In this document: positions 16,356-24,112 of the stretch, one piece after another
Layout: every line of letters starts with the position of its first letter
How positions within the stretch are numbered: position 1 is the first letter of the stretch
Source of the DNA: Saccharofermentans sp.
GTDB lineage: Bacteria > Bacillota > Clostridia > Saccharofermentanales > Saccharofermentanaceae
Assembly (NCBI GenBank): GCA_024692235.1
Contig: JAILMW010000022.1
Location: 62,001-126,000, forward strand
DNA length: 64,000 nt
Reading direction: 5' to 3'
Position numbers and translations under genes: made by a program
The notes under the pieces: generated by a model
The model's database searches: none
What the model was told of the DNA's origin: nothing
The model's input: only the letters and a program-made list of their open reading frames with translations

Positions 16356-17849
16356 CTCTATATCCTTGAGCTCAAGAGGAGGTACGTTCTTGGTGGAAGC
16401 GCTGACCATCTTCTCGATCTCTTTCTTGGCCTTGTTGACGTCGATAAGAGTACCTGCACCTGCAACGCATCCGCCGGGACATGCCATACCTTCAATGAGG
16501 ACACCGTTCTTCTTGCCGTTCTTGGCAAGGAGAAGAGCCGTACGGCAGTCAGCAAGACCTTCGTAGTGCTCGCACTTTAATTCTTCGTCGGGATAGTATT
16601 CAGCCATGCACTTCTTAATGGCATCCATAACGCCGCCTGCTACTGCGTAGCCGCGACCTGCGCCTGTTGCGTCGTGAAGGGAGCCCTTGGATTCGATGGT
16701 AGCGGGATCGATGCCTCTTGCGGTGAAGATGGCATCTAATTCCTCGAATGTGATAACGAAGTCAACGTCGGACCTTACTGTCTTACGCATAGCCTCGAGC
16801 TTCTTGGAAGCGCAGGGGCCGATAAATACAACCTTGGCGTCGGGTTCTTTCTGCTTGATGCTCCTTGCCGTTGCGACCATGGGCGTAAGCTCAAGTGAGA
16901 TCTGATCTTTTACTTCAGGGAAGAAGAGCTTTGCGAGCATCGCCCAGGAAGGACAGCAGGAAGTAAGTGCGAAGGGCTTATCTCCGTGGATAACATTCTC
17001 TACGTAGTCCTTTGCTTCGTTTATACAGCCGATGTCTGCTCCTAAGGCAACCTCGTATACTTCGTAGAAGCCAAGAGCCTTTAGCGCGGCGTAGATCTTA
17101 TCCTTTGTTGCTTCCGGACCGAACTGACCTATATAGGCGGGTGCGATCTCGGCTATTACCTTGGTTCCAGACTTCATGGCGCGGATCATCTGATAGAACT
17201 GGGACTTATCCGCGATGGCGCCGAATGGGCAGTTGACCATGCACATACCGCAGGAGAGACACTTATTCTGATTGATCTTGGCTCTTCCTAATTCATCGCT
17301 TTCGATGGCCTTTATGCCGCAGGATAATGCGCAGGGGCGTACTCTCTTGCCGATGGCGTCGTAAGGGCAGCTTGCTTTGCATTTCCCGCACTTGATGCAT
17401 TTGTCTTTATCTATATGGGAGTGACCGTCGATCATGGAGACTGCACCTACGGGGCAGACCTCAACGCAGTTATGCGACAGGCAGTTACGGCAGAGGTTAG
17501 ATACCTCGTATACGTTGTCCTCGCAGGATGCGCATGCGGACGGTATGACCTGCATGAGAGGAGCCTCGTAGTAGACCTCGTCAACGGAACTGTGATCAAG
17601 TCCGCTTGTGACGTGAACGGGCTTGTTGGCAGGACGCAGGGAAAGTCCCATGGCAAGTCTTGCTCGCTCTGCACTGATGGCGCGCTCCTGGTAGATGTTG
17701 TCGCCGAACTTGGGTGTCTCGTCGGGAGATATCTTGTAAGGCAGTGCCTCCAGGTCGTCCTTTACGTTCTCCGAGTCATATGCGATACGTGCTACCTCGA
17801 CAAAAACGCTTTTTCTTAATTCCGATACGGGTGTATGTAATCCTCTCAT
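16347..17849 (-). CDS. hydA: Monomeric [FeFe] hydrogenase, group B-like
   Basis: 500 residues; ATG at 17849 with GGAGGA upstream. N-terminal half carries cysteine-rich ferredoxin domains (CRNCLSHNCVEVCP, CIKCGKCKASCP, CLSCGMCMVNCP). The catalytic H-cluster domain has TSCCPSW, GPCASKK and EGMACPGGCVAGAG. The second motif has GPC where well-known HydA1 enzymes have MPC, a feature of group B (CpIII-like) enzymes. It should reversibly couple reduced ferredoxin to H2. No HydE/F/G maturases and no NuoE/F-like bifurcating partners are in the window, so it is probably a stand-alone ferredoxin enzyme. Group assignment is from motifs only. Confidence 0.88.
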   Translation of the reverse strand: MRGLHTPVSELRKSVFVEVARIAYDSENVKDDLEALPYKISPDETPKFGDNIYQERAISAERARLAMGLSLRPANKPVHVTSGLDHSSVDEVYYEAPLMQVIPSACASCEDNVYEVSNLCRNCLSHNCVEVCPVGAVSMIDGHSHIDKDKCIKCGKCKASCPYDAIGKRVRPCALSCGIKAIESDELGRAKINQNKCLSCGMCMVNCPFGAIADKSQFYQMIRAMKSGTKVIAEIAPAYIGQFGPEATKDKIYAALKALGFYEVYEVALGADIGCINEAKDYVENVIHGDKPFALTSCCPSWAMLAKLFFPEVKDQISLELTPMVATARSIKQKEPDAKVVFIGPCASKKLEAMRKTVRSDVDFVITFEELDAIFTARGIDPATIESKGSLHDATGAGRGYAVAGGVMDAIKKCMAEYYPDEELKCEHYEGLADCRTALLLAKNGKKNGVLIEGMACPGGCVAGAGTLIDVNKAKKEIEKMVSASTKNVPPLELKDIELD

Positions 17850-17939
17850 AAGCCAATATTTCCTCCATATAGATTCTATCAGCGCATGGGAACTTTGTCA
17901 TTGGTATGGTAGAATTATTGTGAATAAGGATGATGTTTT

Positions 17940-19604
17940 ATGGACACAAGGAGATTACGTAAGGCTAACCGATTATTTAACGTCGTTGTTATCTGCTTCG
18001 TAGTGATTTTGTTTGTGACTTTTTTCTTCATATGGTTCGATACGGGCTCCAAGACGAGAGATCTGGACTCGACTTCCACTTCACTTCAGTACAGCTGGCA
18101 TACATCTGACGGCTCTTACGGCGACATCGATATCCTTGAGGGAGAACAGTCTTTTTACCTGGATCTTAGCGGAGATCAGATAGAAGGCAGAGATCTGTGC
18201 TTCAGAACTAAGAATACGAACTTTAAGGTGTTCTTAGACGACGAACTGATATACAGATACGAGCCTAAGGTGCCTGTCCTCTTCGGAAGATCCTACGGTA
18301 CTTTCTTCCACTGTATTCCTCTTAGCGAATTCGAAGGAGTAAAGACGCTTCGAATAGAAACAAAAGCCGAGTATTCGGGAGGAAACGGCTTTATCAAGGA
18401 CTGTCAGCTTCAGTACGGAAGCAGATATCTCGTTAAGCTCTATGCGGAGAACACCCCCAACTTCCTTCTTGCAGTCTTTATGTTCTCGATAGGTGTCGTT
18501 CTTATGTTAGGCGGCGCCACCGTAGCAGGCTCTTCCAGCAAGGGGCGAGAGATAATATCCATGGGCCTTTTTACCGTGCTGTCCTCTTCGTGGATCGCAT
18601 CCGAGACAGCCTTCTTCCAGCTAAGCAGCAACAATCCCGCCGCAGTGCATTTCATGAGCTATATCCTGCTTATACTCCTTCCGGGCTCTGCCATGCTCTT
18701 TATAAGAGCCTTCGCGAAAAGAAACCGCAGCCTCATATGCAAGGTAATGATATGGATGTCGCTCTTTTTGTGCTTTACCGACGTTGCTTTTACTCTAATA
18801 GGCATCGCGGACTACCACGACATGATCGTCTTTACGCAGATCCACATAGGCGCCGCGATAGTAGTATCTTCCGTAAGTATCGTTATCGCCGTAAAGAAAC
18901 GCGAGATCCAGAGAAGAGCCACGAGGCTTCTTGTAGCAGCTTTTTTCCTGGCGATAGCGGGAGCTTCAATAGACCTGTGGAGATATATCTGCCTTGATGT
19001 ATCTGCGGATAAAGCGCTCTTCTTCCGCATAGGAATCCTTGCCTTTGTAGTAATAATGAGCGCATACGAGGCAAGGGAGCTCTATAAGTACAGAAGATAT
19101 GCCATGGAGGCGGATACCATGAGAAAGCTGGCACATACCGATGCTCTTACGGGTATCGCCAACAGAATGGCTTTCACAGAGTATGAGAATAATATAAGAG
19201 AGCAGACGGCGGAGGATATCCTTATTGTTCAGCTCGATATCAACTTCTTAAAGAAAGTAAATGACGTATACGGGCACGTGGAAGGCGATAAGCATATCGC
19301 GGCTGCGGCATCCATAATAAGTGACTGCTTCGCAGGCTCGGGACGTGTATTCAGGACCGGCGGTGACGAGTTCGTAGCAACGGTGGAAGGTGCGGCGGCC
19401 AAGGCAAGATACAACGAAGCCATCAACAGGATGGATACATTGATCGAGCAGTATAACCGCAAGACCAAGCCGCCGATACCTCTTCAGATCGCCTACGGCA
19501 TGGCCGAGTATACAGGACACGGCAAGAACCCCGAGGAAGTCCTCAAGGAAGCCGACACTCAGATGTACCTCATGAAGACGAGGATGAAGGAAGAGAATGA
19601 GTAA
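17940..19604 (+). CDS. Membrane diguanylate cyclase with 7TM-type sensor
   Basis: 554 residues. N-terminal membrane segment (13-34), a ~140-residue extracytoplasmic beta-rich domain, then about seven hydrophobic segments (175-375), and a C-terminal GGDEF domain with an intact RTGGDEF. This is the layout of 7TMR-DISM-type receptors fused to GGDEF. Unlike the protein at the window start, no RxxD inhibitory site sits before GGDEF (CFAGSGRVFR), so no product inhibition at that site is expected. Reads divergently from hydA; an extended -10 (TGGTAGAAT) lies about 30 bases before the ATG. Confidence 0.85.
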   Translation: MDTRRLRKANRLFNVVVICFVVILFVTFFFIWFDTGSKTRDLDSTSTSLQYSWHTSDGSYGDIDILEGEQSFYLDLSGDQIEGRDLCFRTKNTNFKVFLDDELIYRYEPKVPVLFGRSYGTFFHCIPLSEFEGVKTLRIETKAEYSGGNGFIKDCQLQYGSRYLVKLYAENTPNFLLAVFMFSIGVVLMLGGATVAGSSSKGREIISMGLFTVLSSSWIASETAFFQLSSNNPAAVHFMSYILLILLPGSAMLFIRAFAKRNRSLICKVMIWMSLFLCFTDVAFTLIGIADYHDMIVFTQIHIGAAIVVSSVSIVIAVKKREIQRRATRLLVAAFFLAIAGASIDLWRYICLDVSADKALFFRIGILAFVVIMSAYEARELYKYRRYAMEADTMRKLAHTDALTGIANRMAFTEYENNIREQTAEDILIVQLDINFLKKVNDVYGHVEGDKHIAAAASIISDCFAGSGRVFRTGGDEFVATVEGAAAKARYNEAINRMDTLIEQYNRKTKPPIPLQIAYGMAEYTGHGKNPEEVLKEADTQMYLMKTRMKEENE

Positions 19605-19614
19605 TATCAGATAT

Positions 19615-19642
19615 TTGAAAAGCTACGTGAGCGTAGTATAAT
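19615..19642 (+). promoter_or_regulatory. Promoter of the first antitoxin-like RNA
   Basis: TTGAAA and TATAAT separated by 16 bases. The same arrangement (TTGGAA, 17 bases, TATAAT at 23304-23332) drives the second copy of the locus. Confidence 0.7.
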
Positions 19643-19648
19643 CTAAGC

Positions 19649-19736
19649 ATAAGAGGTGTTACCTTTAGACGGTTACCTCAGTTTAGGACAAATAAATGAC
19701 CGTGACTTTTGGTAGGGTGACGGTCATTTCTTTATT
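19649..19736 (+). ncRNA. Antitoxin-like RNA, copy 1
   Basis: Predicted ~88-nt RNA from the TATAAT at 19637 to the stem-loop terminator 19694-19729 (10-bp perfect stem AAATGACCGT / ACGGTCATTT, then CTTTATT). Its 3' part is antisense to the 3' end of the toxin mRNA, and its 5' part (19653-19680) is an inverted copy of the toxin 5' leader. No ORF of note. By analogy with par/RNAI-RNAII systems it may pair with the toxin mRNA at both ends. Confidence 0.6.
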
Positions 19737-19807
19737 AGTTCGACTATTAAGCTTGTAATGATCGCTATCATGGTCAGGACCACGATCAGTGTTTCATATG
19801 TGCTCAT
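19724..19807 (-). CDS. Type I toxin-like membrane peptide, copy 1
   Basis: 27 residues with the start MSTYETLIVVLT, one membrane helix and a C-terminal lysine pair; resembles the putative holin-like toxin (Hol_Tox) family with its YETL start. Ribosome site GAGAGGAGGTGG is ideal. The TGA lies in the terminator stem shared with the convergent RNA. The second copy (23411-23494) differs at seven bases, four silent and three conservative (Met/Ile, Thr/Ala, Val/Ile), which shows selection for the peptide. Expected to depolarise or damage the membrane if overproduced. Confidence 0.72.
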   Translation of the reverse strand: MSTYETLIVVLTMIAIITSLIVELIKK

Positions 19808-19836
19808 CGTACCACCTCCTCTCTCCTGTAGAGGGA

Positions 19837-19872
19837 TGGAGGTAACCGTCTTCCGTTTAAGGTAACACCTCA
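19837..19872 (-). repeat. Inverted repeat arm in toxin leader (partner at 19653-19680)
   Basis: The toxin leader on the minus strand (GAGGTGTTACCTTAAACGG, then GACGGTTACCTCC) is nearly identical to the antitoxin RNA start on the plus strand (GAGGTGTTACCTTTAGACGG, TTACCTC), apart from about five extra bases. Both are partly self-complementary (GAGGT with ACCTC). The two transcripts thus begin with the same foldable element. Confidence 0.75.
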
Positions 19873-19879
19873 GAGCAAC

Positions 19880-19908
19880 ATTATAGCACGTTTTTCACCT
19901 GAAGTGAA
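19880..19908 (-). promoter_or_regulatory. Toxin promoter, copy 1
   Basis: On the minus strand TTCACT and TATAAT separated by exactly 17 bases. Copy 2 has TTCACT, 17 bases, TATACT at 23567-23595. Confidence 0.75.
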
Positions 19909-19931
19909 CGTTTGTTTGTGCGCGAGCGTAG

Positions 19932-21062
19932 CTATTCTACATTCAGTAGTTCGTAGGAAATAAACCAGCGATTGCCCACATTTCTTGCTGCGCATATCCT
20001 TACCGTAACGATATCTCCTTCGCGGATATAGGGATCTTCTGATGACACGAAATTAAGATGTTCGCCGCCCCAGACATTGGGATAACCCAATACATTGCCG
20101 ATCCTGAATGATTCGACTTCAAATCGAACGATCTCTTCCTGAGTATCCTTACCGTGATTGAGTGCGTATTCATATTCTTCTGCGGAATAGTAATCCGGAG
20201 AGTCGATCAGCTCTTGAAGTTCTTCTTCTGTATATGAGCCGTCCGTGTATCTGACGGTCTCCTTGGCTACTACGAGGCGTGCAGCATTCTTATATCTGCC
20301 GACGGGAGCCAATAAGATTGCGAAGATAGATGCCATTCCCATGAAACAGATCAACACTATAACCAGAGGCAACAGATATTTATTAGACTTGGATGGTTTA
20401 CGGAAGAGGGCATTCTTAAAAGATGCGATATCCTGATACCTGTCCTTGGGATCAAATGCCGTAGCCTTGCGCAGGATAGCGTCGTATGGCGCGGCAGAAG
20501 GGAGTAAGGCCTTGGCAAGTACTCCGAGCGAGTAGATATCCGTCCTCGGATCCGATTGTGCAAAGCCGTATTGTTCGGGAGCAGCTGAACCTTCAGTGCC
20601 CAGAAGGACTGTATCACACGATTCGCCCGCCTTGTATGTCTTTGCGGCATCGAAGTCGATTATTGTCACATGCCCGGAATCGTCGACGATGATATTTGCA
20701 GCTTTTATATCCCTATGTATGATCGGCCGCGGAGCTGTATGAAGATAGTAAAGTCCGTCGCAGATCTCGGATAGGATACGAAGCCTCATCTTAAGATCCG
20801 GAGAATGCTTTCTTATATAGTCGTCAAGTGTCATGCCGTTAACGAATCTCTCAGTTACTATCAGCTGATCACCCGACTCCTGAACATCCATGATCTCTGA
20901 TACGTGCGGCAGATGCCTTCCTTTGAGCCACATAAATACATCCTTGTCGTATACCTTCAAGATCTTGCGCATACATACATCGCCGGTCACTTCGTTCATG
21001 ACCAGGCTGCGGTCCTTATCCGGATACTCATGGAGTATCTTGTAGTGATCTGTGTTGTTCAT
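19932..21062 (-). CDS. Membrane Ser/Thr protein kinase with DFD motif
   Basis: 376 residues. Kinase domain at about 1-220: HRDIKAANI at 116-124, DFD at 136-138 in place of the usual DFG, and APEQYG. A basic linker is followed by one membrane segment (about 230-252) and a ~120-residue extracytoplasmic domain of unknown fold; no PASTA repeats. It should phosphorylate cytoplasmic proteins in response to an outside cue; the two XRE regulators nearby are candidate targets (inference). The metal-binding Asp of DFD is kept, so activity is possible. No ribosome site; TAAACT ends six bases before the ATG. Confidence 0.82.
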   Translation of the reverse strand: MNNTDHYKILHEYPDKDRSLVMNEVTGDVCMRKILKVYDKDVFMWLKGRHLPHVSEIMDVQESGDQLIVTERFVNGMTLDDYIRKHSPDLKMRLRILSEICDGLYYLHTAPRPIIHRDIKAANIIVDDSGHVTIIDFDAAKTYKAGESCDTVLLGTEGSAAPEQYGFAQSDPRTDIYSLGVLAKALLPSAAPYDAILRKATAFDPKDRYQDIASFKNALFRKPSKSNKYLLPLVIVLICFMGMASIFAILLAPVGRYKNAARLVVAKETVRYTDGSYTEEELQELIDSPDYYSAEEYEYALNHGKDTQEEIVRFEVESFRIGNVLGYPNVWGGEHLNFVSSEDPYIREGDIVTVRICAARNVGNRWFISYELLNVE

Positions 21063-21123
21063 ATTAACAGTTTACTCCGCGTCTATTAACCCCATGTAAA
21101 CAAAGGATTAAACCATGGTTTTT

Positions 21124-21140
21124 GTGGGCTGACAGCACAC
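21124..21140. promoter_or_regulatory. Palindromic operator, site A
   Basis: GTGGGCTGACAGCACAC, one mismatch from the perfect palindrome of site C. After the following C there are 20 bases to TAGACT (21162-21167), a weak -10; a better TATAAA lies at 21173. Upstream of the lipoprotein gene at 21210 and the divergent kinase. Confidence 0.6.
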
Positions 21141-21209
21141 CATCAGGAAACCGACGGTCAATAGACTTGAATTATAAATACTCGCATCAACCACAAGGAG
21201 GGAAGGCTT

Positions 21210-22433
21210 ATGATTTATAATTCAACGAAATCAAGTAGGATGCGTATAGAAAGAAAAATCATTATTGCATCGTTGATTGTCTTATCGTTATTTTGTAACA
21301 GTGGATGTATGAGAGCGTTAGCAAAGCGGAGCAATACATCAAGCGCGTTGGTCGGAACTTACTATGGCGGCAATAAGAGTGTTCTCATACTAAAGAATGA
21401 TGGTAATGCCGACTATTACTACTCGGGACAGAATGATGTAAAGCATTCAAATAGATGGTCTGTGAATAATAATGAGATAACTGTAAATCTCAGTTGGATG
21501 TTCTGTACCGTTAAGGGAACAATTGAATCAGATCCTACGTCCTTTGTTTTAGCTGGTGCAAGTGAATTAGATGATGCATTATGGGACGATGAAAGATTCA
21601 CAAAAATATCAGATTCGACTAATGCGATGACCAAAGATGAATGCGATGCATTTATTGCTGATAATTCAGGAACAGCGGATTACATGATGGTGGATTTTCA
21701 TGGATTATCAGTTCCTGTTCCCGGGGATTTTGTTGCTACACCGAGTGATTCTGATGATCTGCAGGGATATTTCAATGAAAGTGATAATGCCGGCATCTTC
21801 ATGGGGTATTTCCCTGTAGCAAGTGTATTAGAGGAAGGTGAATTTATAGTTGCGGCCGAAAGTTCGATAGCTCAGATTGCCACAATGTTTAATCCGTCTG
21901 AAGTGGTTTCTATGACTAATACTACTCTGGGTTCGTATTCAGCCAAGGAATACGAGATAACTGGTAGCTTTCAAAATGACAATGCCAACATCAAGGGGAT
22001 GATGATTAACTACAGTGAACACGGATTTGTTATGCTCATAATGTGTGTTTACAAAGATGCTGGTGCTTTTGTTTTGGATGATTATAACTATGCAGTATCT
22101 TATTTGCAGACTAATGGTCCTGTGGGCGGTTCCTCTTCAAATTCATCAAACAGTTTAACTTCATCTACAGATGTCAGAACGGTACTGGATCAATATGAGA
22201 CATTCATGAATGAGTATGTGGATTTCATGCGTACGTATTCCAACGCTGATTCGGAACAGATGCTTTCGATGATGGATGATTATTTGGAACTTGTGGACGA
22301 GTTTGTTCAGATGGAACAGATGATCAGTAATCTCGATGTTGATTCGATGAGTCCCGAAGACTATGCGTACTATATTGAAGTTACGACCAGAGTTGAACAA
22401 AATCTACTGACACTTTATAGTACGCCATCTTGA
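21210..22433 (+). CDS. Lipoprotein of unknown function
   Basis: 407 residues, ribosome site AAGGAGGGAAGG. Signal peptide with lipobox CNSGC (Cys33). Residues ~45-130 form a beta-rich part (VGTYYGGNKSVLILKNDG) like small calycin-type or DUF5640-like modules. A Ser/Asn linker near 310 precedes a helical, Asp/Met/Tyr-rich C terminus that recalls DUF6591. It faces outward on the membrane. It sits between the kinase and the DUF4190 gene and is preceded by operator site A, so it belongs to the same small regulon by inference. Confidence 0.68.
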   Translation: MIYNSTKSSRMRIERKIIIASLIVLSLFCNSGCMRALAKRSNTSSALVGTYYGGNKSVLILKNDGNADYYYSGQNDVKHSNRWSVNNNEITVNLSWMFCTVKGTIESDPTSFVLAGASELDDALWDDERFTKISDSTNAMTKDECDAFIADNSGTADYMMVDFHGLSVPVPGDFVATPSDSDDLQGYFNESDNAGIFMGYFPVASVLEEGEFIVAAESSIAQIATMFNPSEVVSMTNTTLGSYSAKEYEITGSFQNDNANIKGMMINYSEHGFVMLIMCVYKDAGAFVLDDYNYAVSYLQTNGPVGGSSSNSSNSLTSSTDVRTVLDQYETFMNEYVDFMRTYSNADSEQMLSMMDDYLELVDEFVQMEQMISNLDVDSMSPEDYAYYIEVTTRVEQNLLTLYSTPS

Positions 22434-22512
22434 GTAACGACGGGTAAGGGCAACCAATAAACATTTGTTATCGGTTGGACGAATGTAAACAAGGTGTAAA
22501 AGCATGTCGTTT

Positions 22513-22529
22513 GTGTCCTGCCAGCCCAC
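22513..22529. promoter_or_regulatory. Palindromic operator, site B
   Basis: GTGTCCTGCCAGCCCAC, a diverged form of site C. After the following C, exactly 20 bases lead to TTTAAT (22551-22556), the likely -10 of the DUF4190-DUF2752 pair. Confidence 0.55.
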
Positions 22530-22579
22530 CTTGAATTACAAAGGAATTGATTTAATAAAAGTACAAGGAGGACTTGACT

Positions 22580-22900
22580 ATGAGTAACAATGATAACATG
22601 TACAATGTAGTTCCTACACCTGCTCAGGGTGGTCCCGGATTGGCAATCGCATCGATGGTACTCGGTATTTGCGGTGTCGTTTTCGGATGTTGTTTCTATT
22701 GGCTTGCATTCCTTTTAGGCGTTATAGGTCTTATTCTTGGTGCTGTTGCGCTGGCAAAAAAGACAAGAGGTCGCGGAATGGCAATTGCAGGACTTGTCCT
22801 TAGTATAATTACGATTGCTTTCGGGGTTATCGGACTGGTATGCGGTGCGGCTCTTTACAGTGAAGTTATGGGTCAGAGCGCAATGAACTCGCTGTCGTGA
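22580..22900 (+). CDS. DUF4190 domain membrane protein
   Basis: 106 residues from ATG 22580, eight bases after AAGGAGG; the TTG at 22574 is too close. Two Gly-rich membrane hairpins (about 23-57 and 67-95) around a KKTRGRGMAIAGLVLS loop, the DUF4190 pattern. Function unknown; such proteins are often encoded beside envelope-stress or kinase genes. Its TGA overlaps the GTG start of the DUF2752 gene. Confidence 0.75.
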   Translation: MSNNDNMYNVVPTPAQGGPGLAIASMVLGICGVVFGCCFYWLAFLLGVIGLILGAVALAKKTRGRGMAIAGLVLSIITIAFGVIGLVCGAALYSEVMGQSAMNSLS

Positions 22901-23298
22901 ACGCCTCAAGCCATAAATCGATAAGAGTTCTTATTGCAGTTGCTGCTCCTTTAGCAGCAACTGCAATTATTCTGTCTAGAGATAGATGGTTAGCCTTTAA
23001 ACAGTTTCTTCCCGAATGTGCATTTCATAAGGTGACTGGCTACCTTTGCCCTGCTTGTGGGAATACACGCTGTGTTGAATGCCTAATACATGGGCAGTTA
23101 TTGCGTGCATTCGGATACAACATTACCATTCCTATCTTATTGTTGGTATTGTTTGCTGTATATGCAGAAAACCTGTTTACGGTATTAGGGAAAAGAGTTG
23201 AGATCTTGCCTAGAAATGCGTGTTTTTGGTGGGTGTTAGGAGTAATTATATTTTTATATTACATTCTGCGAAATTTTATCCCACTCTCAATTGCCTGA
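22897..23298 (+). CDS. DUF2752 membrane protein
   Basis: 133 residues, GTG start overlapping the previous stop (GTGA). Contains the DUF2752 signature CAFHKVTGYLCPACGNTR, with a CPAC pair that could bind metal, between hydrophobic segments; about three membrane segments in all. Function unknown. Co-translated with the DUF4190 protein, a pairing that suggests they work together. Confidence 0.75.
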   Translation: MNASSHKSIRVLIAVAAPLAATAIILSRDRWLAFKQFLPECAFHKVTGYLCPACGNTRCVECLIHGQLLRAFGYNITIPILLLVLFAVYAENLFTVLGKRVEILPRNACFWWVLGVIIFLYYILRNFIPLSIA

Positions 23299-23326
23299 AA
23301 TATTTGGAAATGCAAACCGCGCGTAG

Positions 23327-23414
23327 TATAATCTAAGCATAAGAGGTGTTACCTTTAGACGGTTACCTCAGGTTAAGTTTACAGATGACCGTAACTTTGC
23401 AGAGGGACGGTCAT
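23327..23414 (+). ncRNA. Antitoxin-like RNA, copy 2 (with its -10 box)
   Basis: Predicted RNA starting about base 23339 after TATAAT 23327-23332 (-35 TTGGAA at 23304) and ending at the stem ATGACCGT / ACGGTCAT (23385-23414) followed by TTCTTTATT. It has the same 5' element as copy 1 (identical over 23333-23370 apart from nearby changes). The loop and the 23371-23384 spacer differ from copy 1, which might give each antitoxin its own specificity. Confidence 0.58.
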
Positions 23415-23494
23415 TTCTTTATTAGTTCGATTATTAAGCTTGCAATGATCGCTATTATGGTAAGAACCACAATAAGTGTTTCATATGTGCTCAT
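23411..23494 (-). CDS. Type I toxin-like membrane peptide, copy 2
   Basis: 27 residues, again MSTYETLIVVLT then a membrane helix and a Lys-Lys end; three conservative changes from copy 1. Ribosome site and leader are the same as in copy 1. Promoter TTCACT-17-TATACT (23567-23595) lies back to back with the start of the XRE gene at 23613. Confidence 0.72.
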   Translation of the reverse strand: MSTYETLIVVLTIIAIIASLIIELIKK

Positions 23495-23524
23495 CGTACC
23501 ACCTCCTCTCTCCTATAGAGGGAT

Positions 23525-23559
23525 GGAGGTAACCGTCTTCCGTTTAAGGTAACACCTCA
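23525..23559 (-). repeat. Inverted repeat arm in toxin leader, copy 2 (partner 23343-23370)
   Basis: Same element as 19837-19872. Copies 1 and 2 of the whole locus (about 19637-19885 and 23327-23572) lie in the same orientation about 3.69 kb apart and are very similar throughout. Confidence 0.75.
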
Positions 23560-23612
23560 GAGCAACAGTATAACATCTCTATGTTGTGAAGTGAACAATT
23601 GTTTGCAGGTTT

Positions 23613-24038
23613 ATGGAAGACACCGGAAGCTTACTTAACAGACTTAATAAGGCGAAGCGTCATTCGGATCTGGAGTCGCACATCGACTCTCTGGATGGTG
23701 TTGCTTCAAAGGGGTACGGTTCCTATCTTCAGAAGTATCTGGGAGAGCACGATATGTCTGTGGCGGACCTCAGTAAGAGAGCTCTTATGGACCGCTCCTA
23801 TTGTTATCAGATTATTCGAGGGGAGAAGCATCCCGGCAGGGATAAGATCATCGCGATAGCACTGGCCTGCGGTATGTCACTTGAAGAAACGCAAAGGGGA
23901 TTGGAGATAGCGTCGGAGGGGATACTCTATTCCAGGAGCAGGAGAGACAGTATTCTTATTTTTGCGGTAAATAACAAGATGAGCGTTGTAACTGCGAATG
24001 CTTTACTGGAGCAATATAAAGAAACTGCGTTGTCTTGA
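23613..24038 (+). CDS. XRE-like helix-turn-helix protein, paralogue 1
   Basis: 141 residues. The central part (about 35-95) is an HTH of the Cro/CI type (LGEHDMSVADLSKRALMD, QIIRGEKHPGRDKI), followed by a helical tail with RRDSILIFAVNN. It aligns along its length with the protein at 24113-24541, so the pair arose by duplication. Weak ribosome site (CAGG). Candidate binder of the GTGTGCTG-N-CAGCACAC palindromes nearby (inference from location). Confidence 0.75.
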   Translation: MEDTGSLLNRLNKAKRHSDLESHIDSLDGVASKGYGSYLQKYLGEHDMSVADLSKRALMDRSYCYQIIRGEKHPGRDKIIAIALACGMSLEETQRGLEIASEGILYSRSRRDSILIFAVNNKMSVVTANALLEQYKETALS

Positions 24039-24039
24039 T

Positions 24040-24056
24040 GTGTGCTGACAGCACAC
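24040..24056. promoter_or_regulatory. Palindromic operator, site C (perfect)
   Basis: GTGTGCTGACAGCACAC: a perfect 8-bp inverted repeat around a central A. After the next C, 20 bases lead to CATAAT (24078-24083), the likely -10 of the second XRE gene. The operator occupies the place of the -35 box. Confidence 0.68.
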
Positions 24057-24112
24057 CAACTTAATGACCATTATTGGCATAATCCTTGCAAGAATACTTG
24101 TGGGAGAGGGTT

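Noticed and set aside
22451..22477. Terminator after the lipoprotein at 21210-22433
   Set aside because: A CAACC/GGTTG hairpin is present but has no T-run after it.
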